This document shows positions 16,735 through 25,528 of a stretch of 44,403 nucleotides of DNA, piece after piece (positions within the stretch are counted from its first letter, which is position 1; every line of letters begins with the position of its first letter). A program made the position numbers and the translations under genes. A model generated the notes under the pieces. The model searched no databases, was not told the origin of the DNA, and was given only the letters and a program-made list of their open reading frames with translations. Origin of the DNA: a virus; the IMG/VR virus record IMGVR_UViG_3300027969_003432, positions 1 to 44,403 of that record; one strand, written 5' to 3'.

Positions 16735-17562
16735 ATGACCAGCACCACAAATGAATATAAAATAGCGGTATTATTGCCAACTAGAGCTAGAACTACAGCA
16801 TTAAAACTTAGTATTATCAGTATCTTCAATCGCGCACTTGATGTAGATTCAGTACAACTATTGTTGGGATTTGACAATGACGACGAAGTGGGATTAAAAT
16901 ATTTCTCTACTGATATCCAACCTTGGTTAGAAGATAAAGGTGTAGCATATAGTGTAGTAGTATTTGATCCTATGGGCTATAATGGATTGAATAGGTATTA
17001 CAACGGATTAGCCGCTCAGGCAAATGCCGATTGGTTATTCGTATGGAATGATGATGCGCTCATGGAAACTACAGGATGGGACAGAATTGTAACTAATCAT
17101 ACAGGTCAATTTAAGTTACTTAAGATTCATGTTCACCGCGAACATCCTTATTCAATTTTTCCTATATATCCTAAAGAATGGTATGATTTATTTGGATTTG
17201 TATCTCGCCATCAAATGACTGACGCTGAACTCAGCCAAATTGCTTATATGCTAGACATTATGGAAATTGTAGAAATTTATGCTACACATGATAGACATGA
17301 TTTAACTGGCAATAATAATGACATAACTTATCAAAAACGTGATATACTAGAAGGGAATCCTAGTAATCCACTAGACTTTCATCACTTTTCGTATGGCAAT
17401 GGTAGAATAGCAGATGCTAATGTTATTGCTACCTATTTAGAATCTAACAATGTAGATCTTACATTTTGGAATAATGTTAAAGCAGGAAAACAAGACCCCT
17501 GGGAAAAACTCAGGGCCAATGATATCAACAAACAAATGACACAAACACCGGTAAAACGATAA
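16735..17562 (+). CDS. GT-A-type glycosyltransferase-like protein
   Basis: 275 residues with SD AAAAGGATAGAG. Seen: N-terminal AVLLPTRARTTALKLSI (nucleotide-binding start of GT-A folds), LLLGFDNDDE, then ADWLFVWNDDALME at about 100-113, a D-D variant of the metal-binding DxD motif. C-terminal half has W/H-rich loops (DFHHFSYGNG). Known role of the family: sugar transfer from a nucleotide sugar. It opens a run of six coupled sugar genes, so transfer of a modified sugar to host surface glycan, virion protein or DNA is likely; the acceptor is unknown. Confidence 0.7.
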   Translation: MTSTTNEYKIAVLLPTRARTTALKLSIISIFNRALDVDSVQLLLGFDNDDEVGLKYFSTDIQPWLEDKGVAYSVVVFDPMGYNGLNRYYNGLAAQANADWLFVWNDDALMETTGWDRIVTNHTGQFKLLKIHVHREHPYSIFPIYPKEWYDLFGFVSRHQMTDAELSQIAYMLDIMEIVEIYATHDRHDLTGNNNDITYQKRDILEGNPSNPLDFHHFSYGNGRIADANVIATYLESNNVDLTFWNNVKAGKQDPWEKLRANDINKQMTQTPVKR

Positions 17563-18791
17563 TGAGTAAAATTACAGAAAGTAAACATTTATGGCAATGT
17601 GTAATCAGCAATGCTCCAGTAACCAAGATTTTAGATTTTGGACAACATGCATATGCTGATACATTCATTGCTGAAAATCAATTAAATTTATCTGAGCCTG
17701 TATTCCCGCTCCAGTTATATTTAAGTTCGGAATCAGGTGGCATTCAACTGGGTTATGCCAGTGATGCCAAGGATCGCTATAACTTATACAGCTATAGTTA
17801 TACTAGTTCCAATTCTAAGACAGCAAGAGATCACTGGGACGAATATGCCACTACTATCAAAAGCAAATTTAATCCTAAAGGATTAGTTGTAGAGATCGGC
17901 AGCAACGATGGTTACCTAATTAAACAATTTCAAGAAGATGGCGTTACCGCATTAGGTGTTGACTCGTCTAAGGATATGTGTAAGATTGCCAAGGCAGCTG
18001 GTGTTAACACTGTCAAGGGATTGTTTAACATTGAATTAGCTGATAAGCTAGAATGCGAACATGGACGAGCAAGTTTGATCATGGCTAATAACGTATTCAA
18101 TCATGCCAATGATCCTATTGAGTTTGCTGTTGGCGTTACCCATTTATTAGACAAAGAAGGTTTGTTTGTCTTTGAAGTGCCATACTGGGCAAGTATGGTT
18201 GAGAGTGGTCGCTTTGTAGACATGGTATACCATGAGCATATTTCTTATTTTACTGTTAAGAGTGTTTGGAATTTGCTACAGCAAGTTGGAATGACAATTG
18301 TAGATTACGATGTGGTTGATTATCACGGTGGAAGTCTGCGTGTTATTGCTAAAATGGATACCGGTAACGGAATGCCAGCGTTAATTCAAAGTGCCATTGA
18401 AAAAGAAACAGCAATGGGTTTGTTTAACTATAAATTTTATAGCAAATTACAAACAAAATTTGAGCAACAACGTAATGAATGGCTTCGCAAATTTTATCAA
18501 ATCCTAGCAGATGAACCAGATGCTGTTATTATAGGTGTAGGTGCTGCTGCTAAGGCTAACACTTGGCTCAACTGGCACAAACTAGATAAGACTCTATTGC
18601 ATTGTATTACTGATGCTAGTGAGTTCAAACAAGGTAAGTATACTCCTCTGTCACGTATTCCTATTAAGGGTGACGAAGAGTTTGCGTTACATGAGAAACC
18701 ATATGCGTTAGTATTAAGCTGGAACATCGGTGAACCACTAAAGCAAGCGTTACTAAAAATTAATCCAAATACAAGGTTTATATCACAATGA
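17562..18791 (+). CDS. Nucleotide-sugar C-methyltransferase-like protein
   Basis: 409 residues, TAATG overlap. Three-part layout of the NDP-sugar C-methyltransferase family: an N-terminal segment whose zinc Cys pairs appear degraded (WQCVISNAPV then ILDFGQHAYADTF), a central SAM domain with VVEIGSNDGYLIKQF near 110, MANNVFNHANDP, and YHEHISYFT near 225 (the family's catalytic Glu-His), and a C-terminal Rossmann-like domain (AVIIGVGAAAKANTWLNW). Known chemistry: C-methylation of keto-hexoses bound to nucleotide. It forms a pathway with the flanking cupin, SDR and dehydrogenase genes. Confidence 0.83.
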   Translation: MSKITESKHLWQCVISNAPVTKILDFGQHAYADTFIAENQLNLSEPVFPLQLYLSSESGGIQLGYASDAKDRYNLYSYSYTSSNSKTARDHWDEYATTIKSKFNPKGLVVEIGSNDGYLIKQFQEDGVTALGVDSSKDMCKIAKAAGVNTVKGLFNIELADKLECEHGRASLIMANNVFNHANDPIEFAVGVTHLLDKEGLFVFEVPYWASMVESGRFVDMVYHEHISYFTVKSVWNLLQQVGMTIVDYDVVDYHGGSLRVIAKMDTGNGMPALIQSAIEKETAMGLFNYKFYSKLQTKFEQQRNEWLRKFYQILADEPDAVIIGVGAAAKANTWLNWHKLDKTLLHCITDASEFKQGKYTPLSRIPIKGDEEFALHEKPYALVLSWNIGEPLKQALLKINPNTRFISQ

Positions 18792-19195
18792 AATGTTACA
18801 ATGTTGCTATCAACACAGAACCTGGTCTAGGCTCATTCAATGATGAGCGTGGATCTATCGTAGATATCTTTTACAAGAAGTCTATTAATCACGGCTGCAT
18901 CATCAGTAATAATCCAGGTGCAGTACGTGGTAACCATTATCATAACCATACTATTCAATATACATATATTCTAGCTGGTGGATTAACTTATTACTCTCAG
19001 CCCGTAGATAAATCAGAACCAGTTTCAGTTTATGAAGCTGTTCCGGGAGATTTTATCATCAGTGATCCAAAAGAAATTCATACTATGAAATCTGGTGAGC
19101 ATGGATGTGTTTTTATAGCCTTTGCTGAAGGTCCTCGTGGCGGCGAAGATTACGAAACAGATACAGTAAGAGTTGATTCTATTATTCCAGAATGA
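18788..19195 (+). CDS. Cupin-fold sugar-modifying enzyme (dTDP-sugar isomerase/epimerase-like)
   Basis: 135 residues, ATGA overlap. Seen: DERGSIVDIF near residue 20 and VRGNHYHNHTIQYTYILAGG near 45-65, the cupin strand set of sugar 3,4-ketoisomerases and RmlC-like epimerases, then PGDFIISDPKEIHTM. His residues in GNHYHNH suit a metal or catalytic site. It probably acts on a nucleotide-linked keto-sugar, either before or after the C-methyltransferase. Confidence 0.75.
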   Translation: MKCYNVAINTEPGLGSFNDERGSIVDIFYKKSINHGCIISNNPGAVRGNHYHNHTIQYTYILAGGLTYYSQPVDKSEPVSVYEAVPGDFIISDPKEIHTMKSGEHGCVFIAFAEGPRGGEDYETDTVRVDSIIPE

Positions 19196-19785
19196 AAGTA
19201 GTTATATTCGGCGGTAAAGGTGGTATAGGTGGTGCTACTTGTGCTGCCTTTGCTGCAGTCGGATATACAGTATATTCTATTAGTAGTAAGCAAATTGACT
19301 TTGAATGGATACAAAGTCAGACTCAAGTAGATGAGTTATTAAGAAAAATTATGCCTGACGTGGTTGTTAACTGCGTCGGGCATTTTGACGATACCAATAA
19401 AGAAACTCATTTTAAAACTATGAACGTTAATGTTGGCTCTAACTGGAGCATTATCAAACATTACATGGAAAATAAAAGCACTAAACCAGTAAAAATTATC
19501 ATGGTAGGATCTAGTTCCTATAACTCAATAAGAAAGAACTATATTTTATACGCTGCTAGTAAAACCGCACTATATAATGTATGGCAAGGAGCTTGCGAGT
19601 ATTTTTTAGGATCTAATATAACATTAGGACTAATTAATCCTGTAAGAACTCGTACACCGATGATAGATATGTCAACTAAAGCTATTTGCCTAGAGCCAGA
19701 TCAAGTAGCGCAAGCAATTTTAAACATGACATCAACTGAAGGTAATGAATTAGTTGATATGAAGTATCCAGAGGAAACAAAATGA
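19192..19785 (+). CDS. Short-chain dehydrogenase/reductase
   Basis: 197 residues, somewhat short for the family. Seen: GGKGGIGGATC (cofactor loop TGxxxGxG variant), VVNCVGHFDD (NAG-like motif), MVGSSSYNSI (catalytic Ser) and YAASKTALYN (Tyr-x3-Lys). The catalytic triad is complete. Coupled by ATGA to both neighbours. Likely reduces a keto group on the operon's sugar; the substrate is inferred from context. Confidence 0.85.
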   Translation: MKVVIFGGKGGIGGATCAAFAAVGYTVYSISSKQIDFEWIQSQTQVDELLRKIMPDVVVNCVGHFDDTNKETHFKTMNVNVGSNWSIIKHYMENKSTKPVKIIMVGSSSYNSIRKNYILYAASKTALYNVWQGACEYFLGSNITLGLINPVRTRTPMIDMSTKAICLEPDQVAQAILNMTSTEGNELVDMKYPEETK

Positions 19786-20558
19786 AAATTGGAATTATAG
19801 GAAAGGGAACAGTAGGCAAGGCAGTATACGAAGGTCTTAATCATCTAGGACATGAAATGAGTTTTTTTGATCCAGCATATGATGGATCAACAATCAATGA
19901 TATCTTAGGCACAGATTGTGTGTTTATCAGTGTGCCAACTAATCAAGCTGAAAATGGAGATTGTGATACTAGTATTGTAGAAAGTGTTATATCAGCATTA
20001 CACGCAGCTGAATACACAGGGCTAGTTAGTATTAAAAGTACAGTAGTACCTGGCACATGTGATCGCTTATCAGCAGAATATCCAAAACTACGTATTTGCT
20101 CAGTGCCAGAATTTCTTCGTGCAAAAACAGCATTAGCTGACTTTATGTATAATCATGATCTTCTAATTGTCGGCAGTACTCGTGATGAAGATTATGTCAT
20201 GATGAAAGCAATACATGGTAATTTGCCAAAGAATGTTGCATGTGTTAAACCAGCTGAAGCAGAAGTTGTAAAATATTTTAACAATGTAAATCATGCTACT
20301 CAAATTATATTTGCCAACATTGCATATGAAGTATGTAAAAAACTAGGCGTAGATTACAACAATGTATATAACGCTATCATTCAACGTGATAGTATCAACC
20401 CTGCTTATCTAATGTGTAATGAGAACCTTCGTGGTTTCGGCGGGCATTGTTTGCCAAAAGATACAAGTGCATGGAACAATCTTGTTAAAAGTTTAGGACT
20501 AGAGTTTTCAATGATTCAAGCCCTTATTGATGATAACGCAAAGGTAAATGATGAGTAA
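19782..20558 (+). CDS. UDP-glucose/GDP-mannose dehydrogenase-like enzyme lacking the C-terminal domain
   Basis: 258 residues versus about 390-430 in the family. Seen: IGKGTVGKAV (NAD loop), FISVPTN, IKSTVVPGTC, CSVPEFLRAKTA (catalytic Glu), EVVKYFNNVNH (catalytic Lys, Asn) and LRGFGGHCLPKDT with the catalytic Cys. So the NAD domain and central domain are complete but the C-terminal UDP-sugar-binding domain is absent. The following epimerase overlaps it, so this is the natural end rather than a window cut. A four-electron oxidation to a sugar acid is the family reaction; with the domain missing, activity or substrate may differ. Confidence 0.85.
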   Translation: MKIGIIGKGTVGKAVYEGLNHLGHEMSFFDPAYDGSTINDILGTDCVFISVPTNQAENGDCDTSIVESVISALHAAEYTGLVSIKSTVVPGTCDRLSAEYPKLRICSVPEFLRAKTALADFMYNHDLLIVGSTRDEDYVMMKAIHGNLPKNVACVKPAEAEVVKYFNNVNHATQIIFANIAYEVCKKLGVDYNNVYNAIIQRDSINPAYLMCNENLRGFGGHCLPKDTSAWNNLVKSLGLEFSMIQALIDDNAKVNDE

Positions 20559-21450
20559 AATTTTAGTAACAGGTGCCAGTGGATTGTTAGGAACAGAATT
20601 TTGCCATCAGCTTAAAGCGGCAGGTAACGAAGTCTGGGCAGTTGATAATCATAGCCGCAGTGAAACTATTCCTCCTTGTGATGAATGGTATAAAATGGAT
20701 TTGTTGGCAAATGATAGATTTATTGGGCTATCATCATTACCCCGTGATTTTGATTACATTTATCATTATGGTGCTATCAATGGCACAACTAACTTTTATA
20801 AAATGCCAAATAAGGTATTAGAAAACAACTTTGTCAGTGACATAAATGTATTCAATTTTGCTGTCAAGTGTAAAAATCTTAAGCGATTAGTGTATGCATC
20901 AAGCTCTGAAGTTGTCGCTGACGATCCCGTTAGTCCTGTTACTGAGAACTCAGACGTATTCGTTAAGGATATACATAACGCACGTTGGAGTTATCGGTTA
21001 GCTAAGATTACCAGCGAAAACTTTCTGGCTAATTCTGAATTGCCTTACGTTATGCTACGATATTTCAATGTATACGGAGAAAATTCAAAGAAAGGTCACT
21101 TCTTAGGTGATCAAATTGATAAGATCAAAAATGGCGTATTTTCAGTTATTGGATCACATGAAACACGATCATTCTGTCATGTAAGTGATGCTATTCGTGC
21201 CAGTATATATGTCGCTGAGAATGCCAATCGTGTACTAGTAAATGTTGGAAATGACCGTGAAATATCAATTGGTGACGCTGTTCGTGTTATCGCAAATGAA
21301 CTAGGACACCCTGACGCGGTATTTGAAGAATTACCTAGTATGCCAGGCTCTGTGACCAATCGTCGTCCAGATCTTACCAAGCTGCGTGAAATTATGCCTG
21401 ATTACAATCCTTTGAGTTTTGAAGAGGGTATTCGGCAAATTTTAAGTTGA
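20548..21450 (+). CDS. NAD-dependent sugar epimerase/dehydratase (extended SDR)
   Basis: 300 residues; start at ATG 20548 or 20551 (ATGATG). Seen: ILVTGASGLLGTEFCHQL (Rossmann GxxGxxG), YHYGAINGTTNF, YASSSEVVADDP (Ser), WSYRLAKITSE (Tyr-x3-Lys), YFNVYGENSKKGHF and RPDLTKLREI near the end, all typical of UDP-glucose epimerase/dehydratase relatives. Overlaps the previous gene by 11 bases and ends the sugar operon. The exact sugar cannot be assigned. Confidence 0.88.
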   Translation: MMSKILVTGASGLLGTEFCHQLKAAGNEVWAVDNHSRSETIPPCDEWYKMDLLANDRFIGLSSLPRDFDYIYHYGAINGTTNFYKMPNKVLENNFVSDINVFNFAVKCKNLKRLVYASSSEVVADDPVSPVTENSDVFVKDIHNARWSYRLAKITSENFLANSELPYVMLRYFNVYGENSKKGHFLGDQIDKIKNGVFSVIGSHETRSFCHVSDAIRASIYVAENANRVLVNVGNDREISIGDAVRVIANELGHPDAVFEELPSMPGSVTNRRPDLTKLREIMPDYNPLSFEEGIRQILS

Positions 21451-21475
21451 CAAATTTCTATAGATCGTGTACAAT
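21447..21475 (+). promoter_or_regulatory. Bacterial-type promoter of the phosphoribosyltransferase unit
   Basis: Perfect TTGACA (21447-21452), 17-bp spacer, TACAAT (21470-21475). The -35 overlaps the stop codon of the epimerase. Confidence 0.85.
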
Positions 21476-21504
21476 TTAACTTTACTCAATCTATAGGATT
21501 TACA

Positions 21505-22023
21505 ATGAAAAAATTAACTGTAACTTGGCAAGATGTTGAAGGCATGTGTCAGGACATTATACGACAAATTCATCTAGATAATTGGAAGCCTGACTATGTA
21601 GTTGGGCTTACCCATGGTGGACTAGTTCCTGCTACCTTGATTAGTCAATATTTAAATGTTCCAATGGAAACTCTACAAGTTCGTTTGCAGATTAATAATA
21701 ACGACACCCAATGTGAATCTAACTTATGGATGGCTGAAGATGCGTATGGCTATTTAGATTCTCCAAAGCAAATTCTTATCGTTAACGATATCAATTACAC
21801 AGGCGGTAAATTTAATTGGATTAAACAGGATTGGGAAGACGGCTGTTTAGGACATGATGAACGTTGGGATCATGTGTGGGGTAAGAGTACTCGTATAGCC
21901 ACGCTATACGACAACGAAGTGAGCAAATCAGAGCTTGCTATTAACTATAGCTCTGTTACAATTAATACGTTTACAGAAGATTGCCAGGTTGAATTCCCAT
22001 GGGAAAACTGGTGGAATAAATGA
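21505..22023 (+). CDS. Phosphoribosyltransferase-like protein
   Basis: 172 residues. Seen: VVGLTHGGLVPATLISQYLN near 30-50 and the PRPP-loop strand ILIVNDINYTGGKF near 90-105, where the usual D-D-x-x-x-T-G is N-D-I-N-Y-T-G. Known role: purine or related base salvage with PRPP. C-terminus is Trp-rich (PWENWWNK). It has its own strong promoter. Salvage versus a role in hypermodified nucleotides is undecided. Confidence 0.8.
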   Translation: MKKLTVTWQDVEGMCQDIIRQIHLDNWKPDYVVGLTHGGLVPATLISQYLNVPMETLQVRLQINNNDTQCESNLWMAEDAYGYLDSPKQILIVNDINYTGGKFNWIKQDWEDGCLGHDERWDHVWGKSTRIATLYDNEVSKSELAINYSSVTINTFTEDCQVEFPWENWWNK

Positions 22024-22044
22024 TTTTTACAATAGGAGATTATT

Positions 22045-22749
22045 ATGTTTAATACAAATCAGATGGAAGCCGATACTGTGGCATTGCCTTATCGGTCAGC
22101 AGAAGAAGTTAATAGCGCAATGGGTCGAGTCTATGGATATATGAGTTTAGCAGTAATTGTATCAATGTTGGTCAGTTATTTTGTTGGCACTAGTCCTGAA
22201 TTGTTAAAATTCTTTTTCACAGGAATTTTAAAGTGGATTGTAATCTTTGCTCCATTGGTAGCAGTATTTGGTGTTGCGATGATATTGGCACGTAGTCCAG
22301 GCAAAAGTACTGCCCTATTATGTTTATATGGATTTGCGGCACTAATGGGATTAAGCTTTGCCACAATCTTTGCCATATTTACCATGGGCAGTATTGTTAG
22401 TGCTTTCATGGGGGCAGCAATCTTGTTTGGAGTAATGAGTTTTTATGGTTATTTTACTAAACAAAGCTTAGATAGTTTAGGCAAGTTTATGTTTATAGGG
22501 TTAATTGCGATTATTATTGCCGGTGTTGTTAATATCTTTATTGGCAGTACTGTAATGCAAATGGTAATTAGCGCACTTGCTATCATTATCTTTCTTGGTT
22601 TGACAGCATACGACACACAACAAATTCGTGAAATGGTTAGTGTTGACTCTAGTTCAGCAGTTGAAGTAACAGGTGCGTTGACACTATACCTTGACTTCAT
22701 TAATATCTTTCTTAATTTGTTACAATTATTTGGCAATAAAAACGACTGA
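22045..22749 (+). CDS. Bax-inhibitor-1 (YccA/YbhL, UPF0005) family membrane protein
   Basis: 234 residues with SD TAGGAGA. About seven hydrophobic segments run from residue 33 to the C-terminus. Seen: EVNSAMGRVYGYMSLAVIVS at the N-terminus, ALLCLYGFAALMGLSF, AFMGAAILFGVMSFYGYFT, GLTAYDTQQIREM and LDFINIFLNLLQLFG at the end, the family signature with the conserved acidic pair. Bacterial members are proton-dependent Ca2+-leak channels or modulators of FtsH protease. In a phage it may act on the host inner membrane or protease (inference). Confidence 0.9.
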   Translation: MFNTNQMEADTVALPYRSAEEVNSAMGRVYGYMSLAVIVSMLVSYFVGTSPELLKFFFTGILKWIVIFAPLVAVFGVAMILARSPGKSTALLCLYGFAALMGLSFATIFAIFTMGSIVSAFMGAAILFGVMSFYGYFTKQSLDSLGKFMFIGLIAIIIAGVVNIFIGSTVMQMVISALAIIIFLGLTAYDTQQIREMVSVDSSSAVEVTGALTLYLDFINIFLNLLQLFGNKND

Positions 22750-23111
22750 TGAATTTTACAATTGACGAATCAAAACCGTTTGATGTATCTATACACTCTG
22801 TACGTAGTTATCTAGAGAATCCAGAGAATCCTACAGCAAACGATTTGATTAAGATTTTAAAAGGTACTCACCAGTTTACCTCAATTAGAAATGAAGATAG
22901 CCCCGAGTTTAAAGCATTACGCAATCAACTAGAAGCAGAGGGTTATATTACGTGTGAGCGTGGCTGGTTGAATGGTGATCGTGTACTAAAGCCATTTACT
23001 TTAAACGGAGTTAAATTTAAAGTAAATGGTAAATTCTGCTGCGGTGGAGCAATGAATAGTCATTTAAAATGGGAAAGAGAATATGAAAACAAGAGAACAA
23101 ATCATAACTAG
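22749..23111 (+). CDS. Unknown 120-aa protein
   Basis: TGATG overlap with the membrane-protein gene. N-terminal helix region, then LEAEGYITCERGWLNGDRVL, a winged-helix-like helix-strand pattern, and VNGKFCCGGAMNSH. No recognised family. Overlaps the next gene by 29 bases. Confidence 0.6.
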   Translation: MNFTIDESKPFDVSIHSVRSYLENPENPTANDLIKILKGTHQFTSIRNEDSPEFKALRNQLEAEGYITCERGWLNGDRVLKPFTLNGVKFKVNGKFCCGGAMNSHLKWEREYENKRTNHN

Positions 23112-23388
23112 TATGTGCTATACATGGCGGCATGATTATGGCCTAGATAAACCTGAGGGTGATGACTTTGCTAGTAAATTGTCATCAGGAACAACCCTAG
23201 CTGAGCGGGAGTTTCTATGGAAGCAAATGGCACAGATATTTGACAATGATATTGCTCCGCATATGAAGTTTGTTAGACCTCGCTTAACTAAAGAAGAAAG
23301 AATAGCAAAGCGAGAAGATCGTCGTGAACTAAAACGAACCATTGGATACAGTCGCATAGGGGCAGATGCCTTTAGGCGTGGCAGGTAA
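23083..23388 (+). CDS. Unknown 101-aa protein with basic C-terminus
   Basis: Helical, with MCYTWRHDYGLDKPEG and a very basic tail (RLTKEERIAKREDRRELKRT), suggesting nucleic-acid contact. Not recognised. Followed one base later by the next ATG, so coupled. Confidence 0.6.
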   Translation: MKTREQIITSMCYTWRHDYGLDKPEGDDFASKLSSGTTLAEREFLWKQMAQIFDNDIAPHMKFVRPRLTKEERIAKREDRRELKRTIGYSRIGADAFRRGR

Positions 23389-23389
23389 A

Positions 23390-23800
23390 ATGTTAACACC
23401 AGACGCAGCATTAGGAATAATAGATATGTTTAAAATGATTAAAAGATGGTTTACAAAGAAACCAGTAGAACAAGCAGCACCTACCCCACCAGATAAGACA
23501 GCCAAAGAGTTAGCCACTGATCGCGGTGAAGCCTATGTTAATATTGTTAGCATGGATGTTGATCCGAATGGCATGGGCATGGGATCATTTGAGTTAGACT
23601 GGAACGCAAAGTTTATTGCTGATCTAGTCAGACATGGTTACATGATGGATCAGAATGATACTGATGCTGACATTGTGGATCGTTGGTTTACCAATGTATG
23701 CAGAAATGTAGTATTGGAAACATATGAACAATATGAAGCTATGAGCAACCGAGTTGTAAAAACACGAGATATGGGTGATGGCCGTAGTGAGGTTAGCTAG
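23390..23800 (+). CDS. Conserved phage protein of unknown function
   Basis: 136 residues from ATG 23390 with SD AGGTAAA. N-terminal basic helix (MIKRWFTKKP), a Pro linker, then a folded core with VDPNGMGMGSFELDWNAKF and DIVDRWFTNVCRNV. The core resembles uncharacterised proteins I associate with T4-like phages of aquatic bacteria, from memory and not checked. No catalytic motif. Confidence 0.6.
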   Translation: MLTPDAALGIIDMFKMIKRWFTKKPVEQAAPTPPDKTAKELATDRGEAYVNIVSMDVDPNGMGMGSFELDWNAKFIADLVRHGYMMDQNDTDADIVDRWFTNVCRNVVLETYEQYEAMSNRVVKTRDMGDGRSEVS

Positions 23801-23864
23801 TGTCTGAAAACAAATCATTTTGGAATATATTTTTACTAAATTACATAATCTCACACGATTTTAT

Positions 23865-23893
23865 TTGACCTTATACTGTATACCTGTTATACT
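23865..23893 (+). promoter_or_regulatory. Bacterial-type promoter giving a leaderless 5'-nuclease mRNA
   Basis: TTGACC (23865-23870), 17-bp spacer, TATACT (23888-23893). Start of transcription about 7 bases later falls on the ATG at 23900; no SD is present. Confidence 0.75.
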
Positions 23894-23899
23894 TAGCAT

Positions 23900-24901
23900 A
23901 TGAAATATATTCTTATAGATACCGCAAATCTGTTCTTTCGTGCCAGACACATAGCATCTCGTGCTTCTTCCTCAGAAGAAAAAACAGCATTTTGTTTACA
24001 TATCATTCTTTCTTCTGCTAATAAAGTAGCAAGAATGGTCAATGCTGATCATGTAGTGTTTGCTCTTGAAGGGCGATCATGGCGCAAAGATTTTTACAAA
24101 CCATACAAAGCCAATCGTGCAGAAGCTAAGAAAGCACTAACAGATCAACAGATAGAAGAAGACAAAATGTTCTGGGAAGCATATGAATCCTTGACTAAAT
24201 ATTTGTCTGAGAAAACAAACTGTAGTGTCATCCGATGTCCAATAGCAGAAGGTGATGATGTTATGGCTCGTTGGATCGCATTACATCCCAATGATGAACA
24301 TGTTGTTGTCAGTAGTGATACCGACATAGTTCAGTTAGTAGCACCAAATGTCAAACAATATAACGGCATAACAGATGAATTAATAACTTTAGAAGGAACA
24401 TTTAATGATAAAGGAAAGATTGTCATCGATAAGAAAACTAAAGAACCTAAAGCGCCAGTTAATCCGGCATGGCTACTCTTCGAGAAGTGTATGCGCGGCG
24501 ATTCATCGGATAACATCTTCTCAGCATACCCTGGGGTCAGGGTCAAAGGCACTAAAACGAAGGTTGGTCTTACGGAAGCTTTTGAAGACCGAGATAAAAA
24601 AGGATACGCATGGAACAACATGATGTTACAACGATGGACTGATCCAGACGAAGTAGAACATCGTGTGTTAGATGATTATCAGCGTAATGTAAAATTAGTA
24701 GATCTAACCGCACAGCCCGACGACATTAAGCTGGCAGTTGATACTGCTATTAAAGAACAAGTCAGCAATAAAGATGTAGGGCAAGTTGGAGTTAGATTTC
24801 TCCAGTTCTGTGGAAAATATGATCTTGCTAAATTGAGTGAAAATGCTGACTCGTTTGGTGGTTGGATGAACAAAACTTATAGTGGAATATTAGATGCTTA
24901 A
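23900..24901 (+). CDS. rnh: T4 RNase H / FEN-like 5'-3' nuclease
   Basis: 333 residues (T4 Rnh is 305). Seen: YILIDTANLFFRA (first Asp), FALEGRSWRKDFYKPYKANR (basic helical arch entry), EGDDVMARW and VVSSDTDIVQLV (metal-binding acids), and MRGDSSDNIFSAYPGV (final acids before the H3TH). This is the flap/RNase H nuclease set that removes RNA primers on the lagging strand in T4-like replication. It has its own promoter and apparently no leader. Confidence 0.93.
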   Translation: MKYILIDTANLFFRARHIASRASSSEEKTAFCLHIILSSANKVARMVNADHVVFALEGRSWRKDFYKPYKANRAEAKKALTDQQIEEDKMFWEAYESLTKYLSEKTNCSVIRCPIAEGDDVMARWIALHPNDEHVVVSSDTDIVQLVAPNVKQYNGITDELITLEGTFNDKGKIVIDKKTKEPKAPVNPAWLLFEKCMRGDSSDNIFSAYPGVRVKGTKTKVGLTEAFEDRDKKGYAWNNMMLQRWTDPDEVEHRVLDDYQRNVKLVDLTAQPDDIKLAVDTAIKEQVSNKDVGQVGVRFLQFCGKYDLAKLSENADSFGGWMNKTYSGILDA

Positions 24902-25085
24902 GTTTTTGTTTGGAGTACTGTCATTAATAGTGTTGGTATTCGTAATAGCATTAACTTTTATAGCAGCAAAACAAGATAAAGATCGTGTTACCGTAAAATA
25001 TAATTGCCGTATGCTAATCGGAAACTGGCATCCAGATTTTCCAAAAGCAGTAATAGAAGAATGTAAAAAGAGGAGTAAAGAATGA
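24894..25085 (+). CDS. Small single-span membrane protein
   Basis: 63 residues. MLKFLFGVLSLIVLVFVIAL is one strong transmembrane segment, followed by a charged 40-residue tail with one Cys pair (NCRMLIGNW, IEECKKRS). Overlaps the nuclease stop by 8 bases. Function unknown; a host-membrane effector is possible. Confidence 0.65.
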   Translation: MLKFLFGVLSLIVLVFVIALTFIAAKQDKDRVTVKYNCRMLIGNWHPDFPKAVIEECKKRSKE

Positions 25086-25528
25086 CATTAATAGCAAAAC
25101 CAGTAGTAGACAAACAGTTTTGGATATTACAGGAAAATAATAACAAGATTGGCAACATTGAGGCATGTGATGGTGGATTTCAAGTTAAAATCAATAATCA
25201 AGTAGTAGCACAATATAAAACTATTAAATTAGTTGAACGAAATATCAATGTTACTTTTGAAACTATCCCAAAGCCAGAGAAGAAAACTTCAAATATTGTA
25301 CATGGTTATCAAGCAGCTGGTCGTGTATACAATCCAGTATGGGATGTTCCGCAAAAGTTGCCTGTATATACTAAAACAAGAAAAAGTAAATCTTGGTACG
25401 CTGCCGGGTGGTACACCGTTAAGAAAGGTCGCCATTGGACAGCAGAACAAGATCCTAAACTAATCGTTCTCAAACGATACCCTTATCAGGGACCATTTCA
25501 TACTAAACAAGAGGCAGAACCTAAATGA
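25082..25528 (+). CDS. Conserved phage protein of unknown function
   Basis: 148 residues, ATGA overlap. Two beta-rich parts: KPVVDKQFWILQENNNKIGN (an 'adopt-by-phage' strand pair) and a C-terminal WYTVKKGRHWTAEQDPKLIV with YPYQGPFHTKQEA, a motif I associate with uncharacterised proteins of T4-like aquatic phages (from memory). No catalytic residues are recognised. Confidence 0.6.
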   Translation: MTLIAKPVVDKQFWILQENNNKIGNIEACDGGFQVKINNQVVAQYKTIKLVERNINVTFETIPKPEKKTSNIVHGYQAAGRVYNPVWDVPQKLPVYTKTRKSKSWYAAGWYTVKKGRHWTAEQDPKLIVLKRYPYQGPFHTKQEAEPK

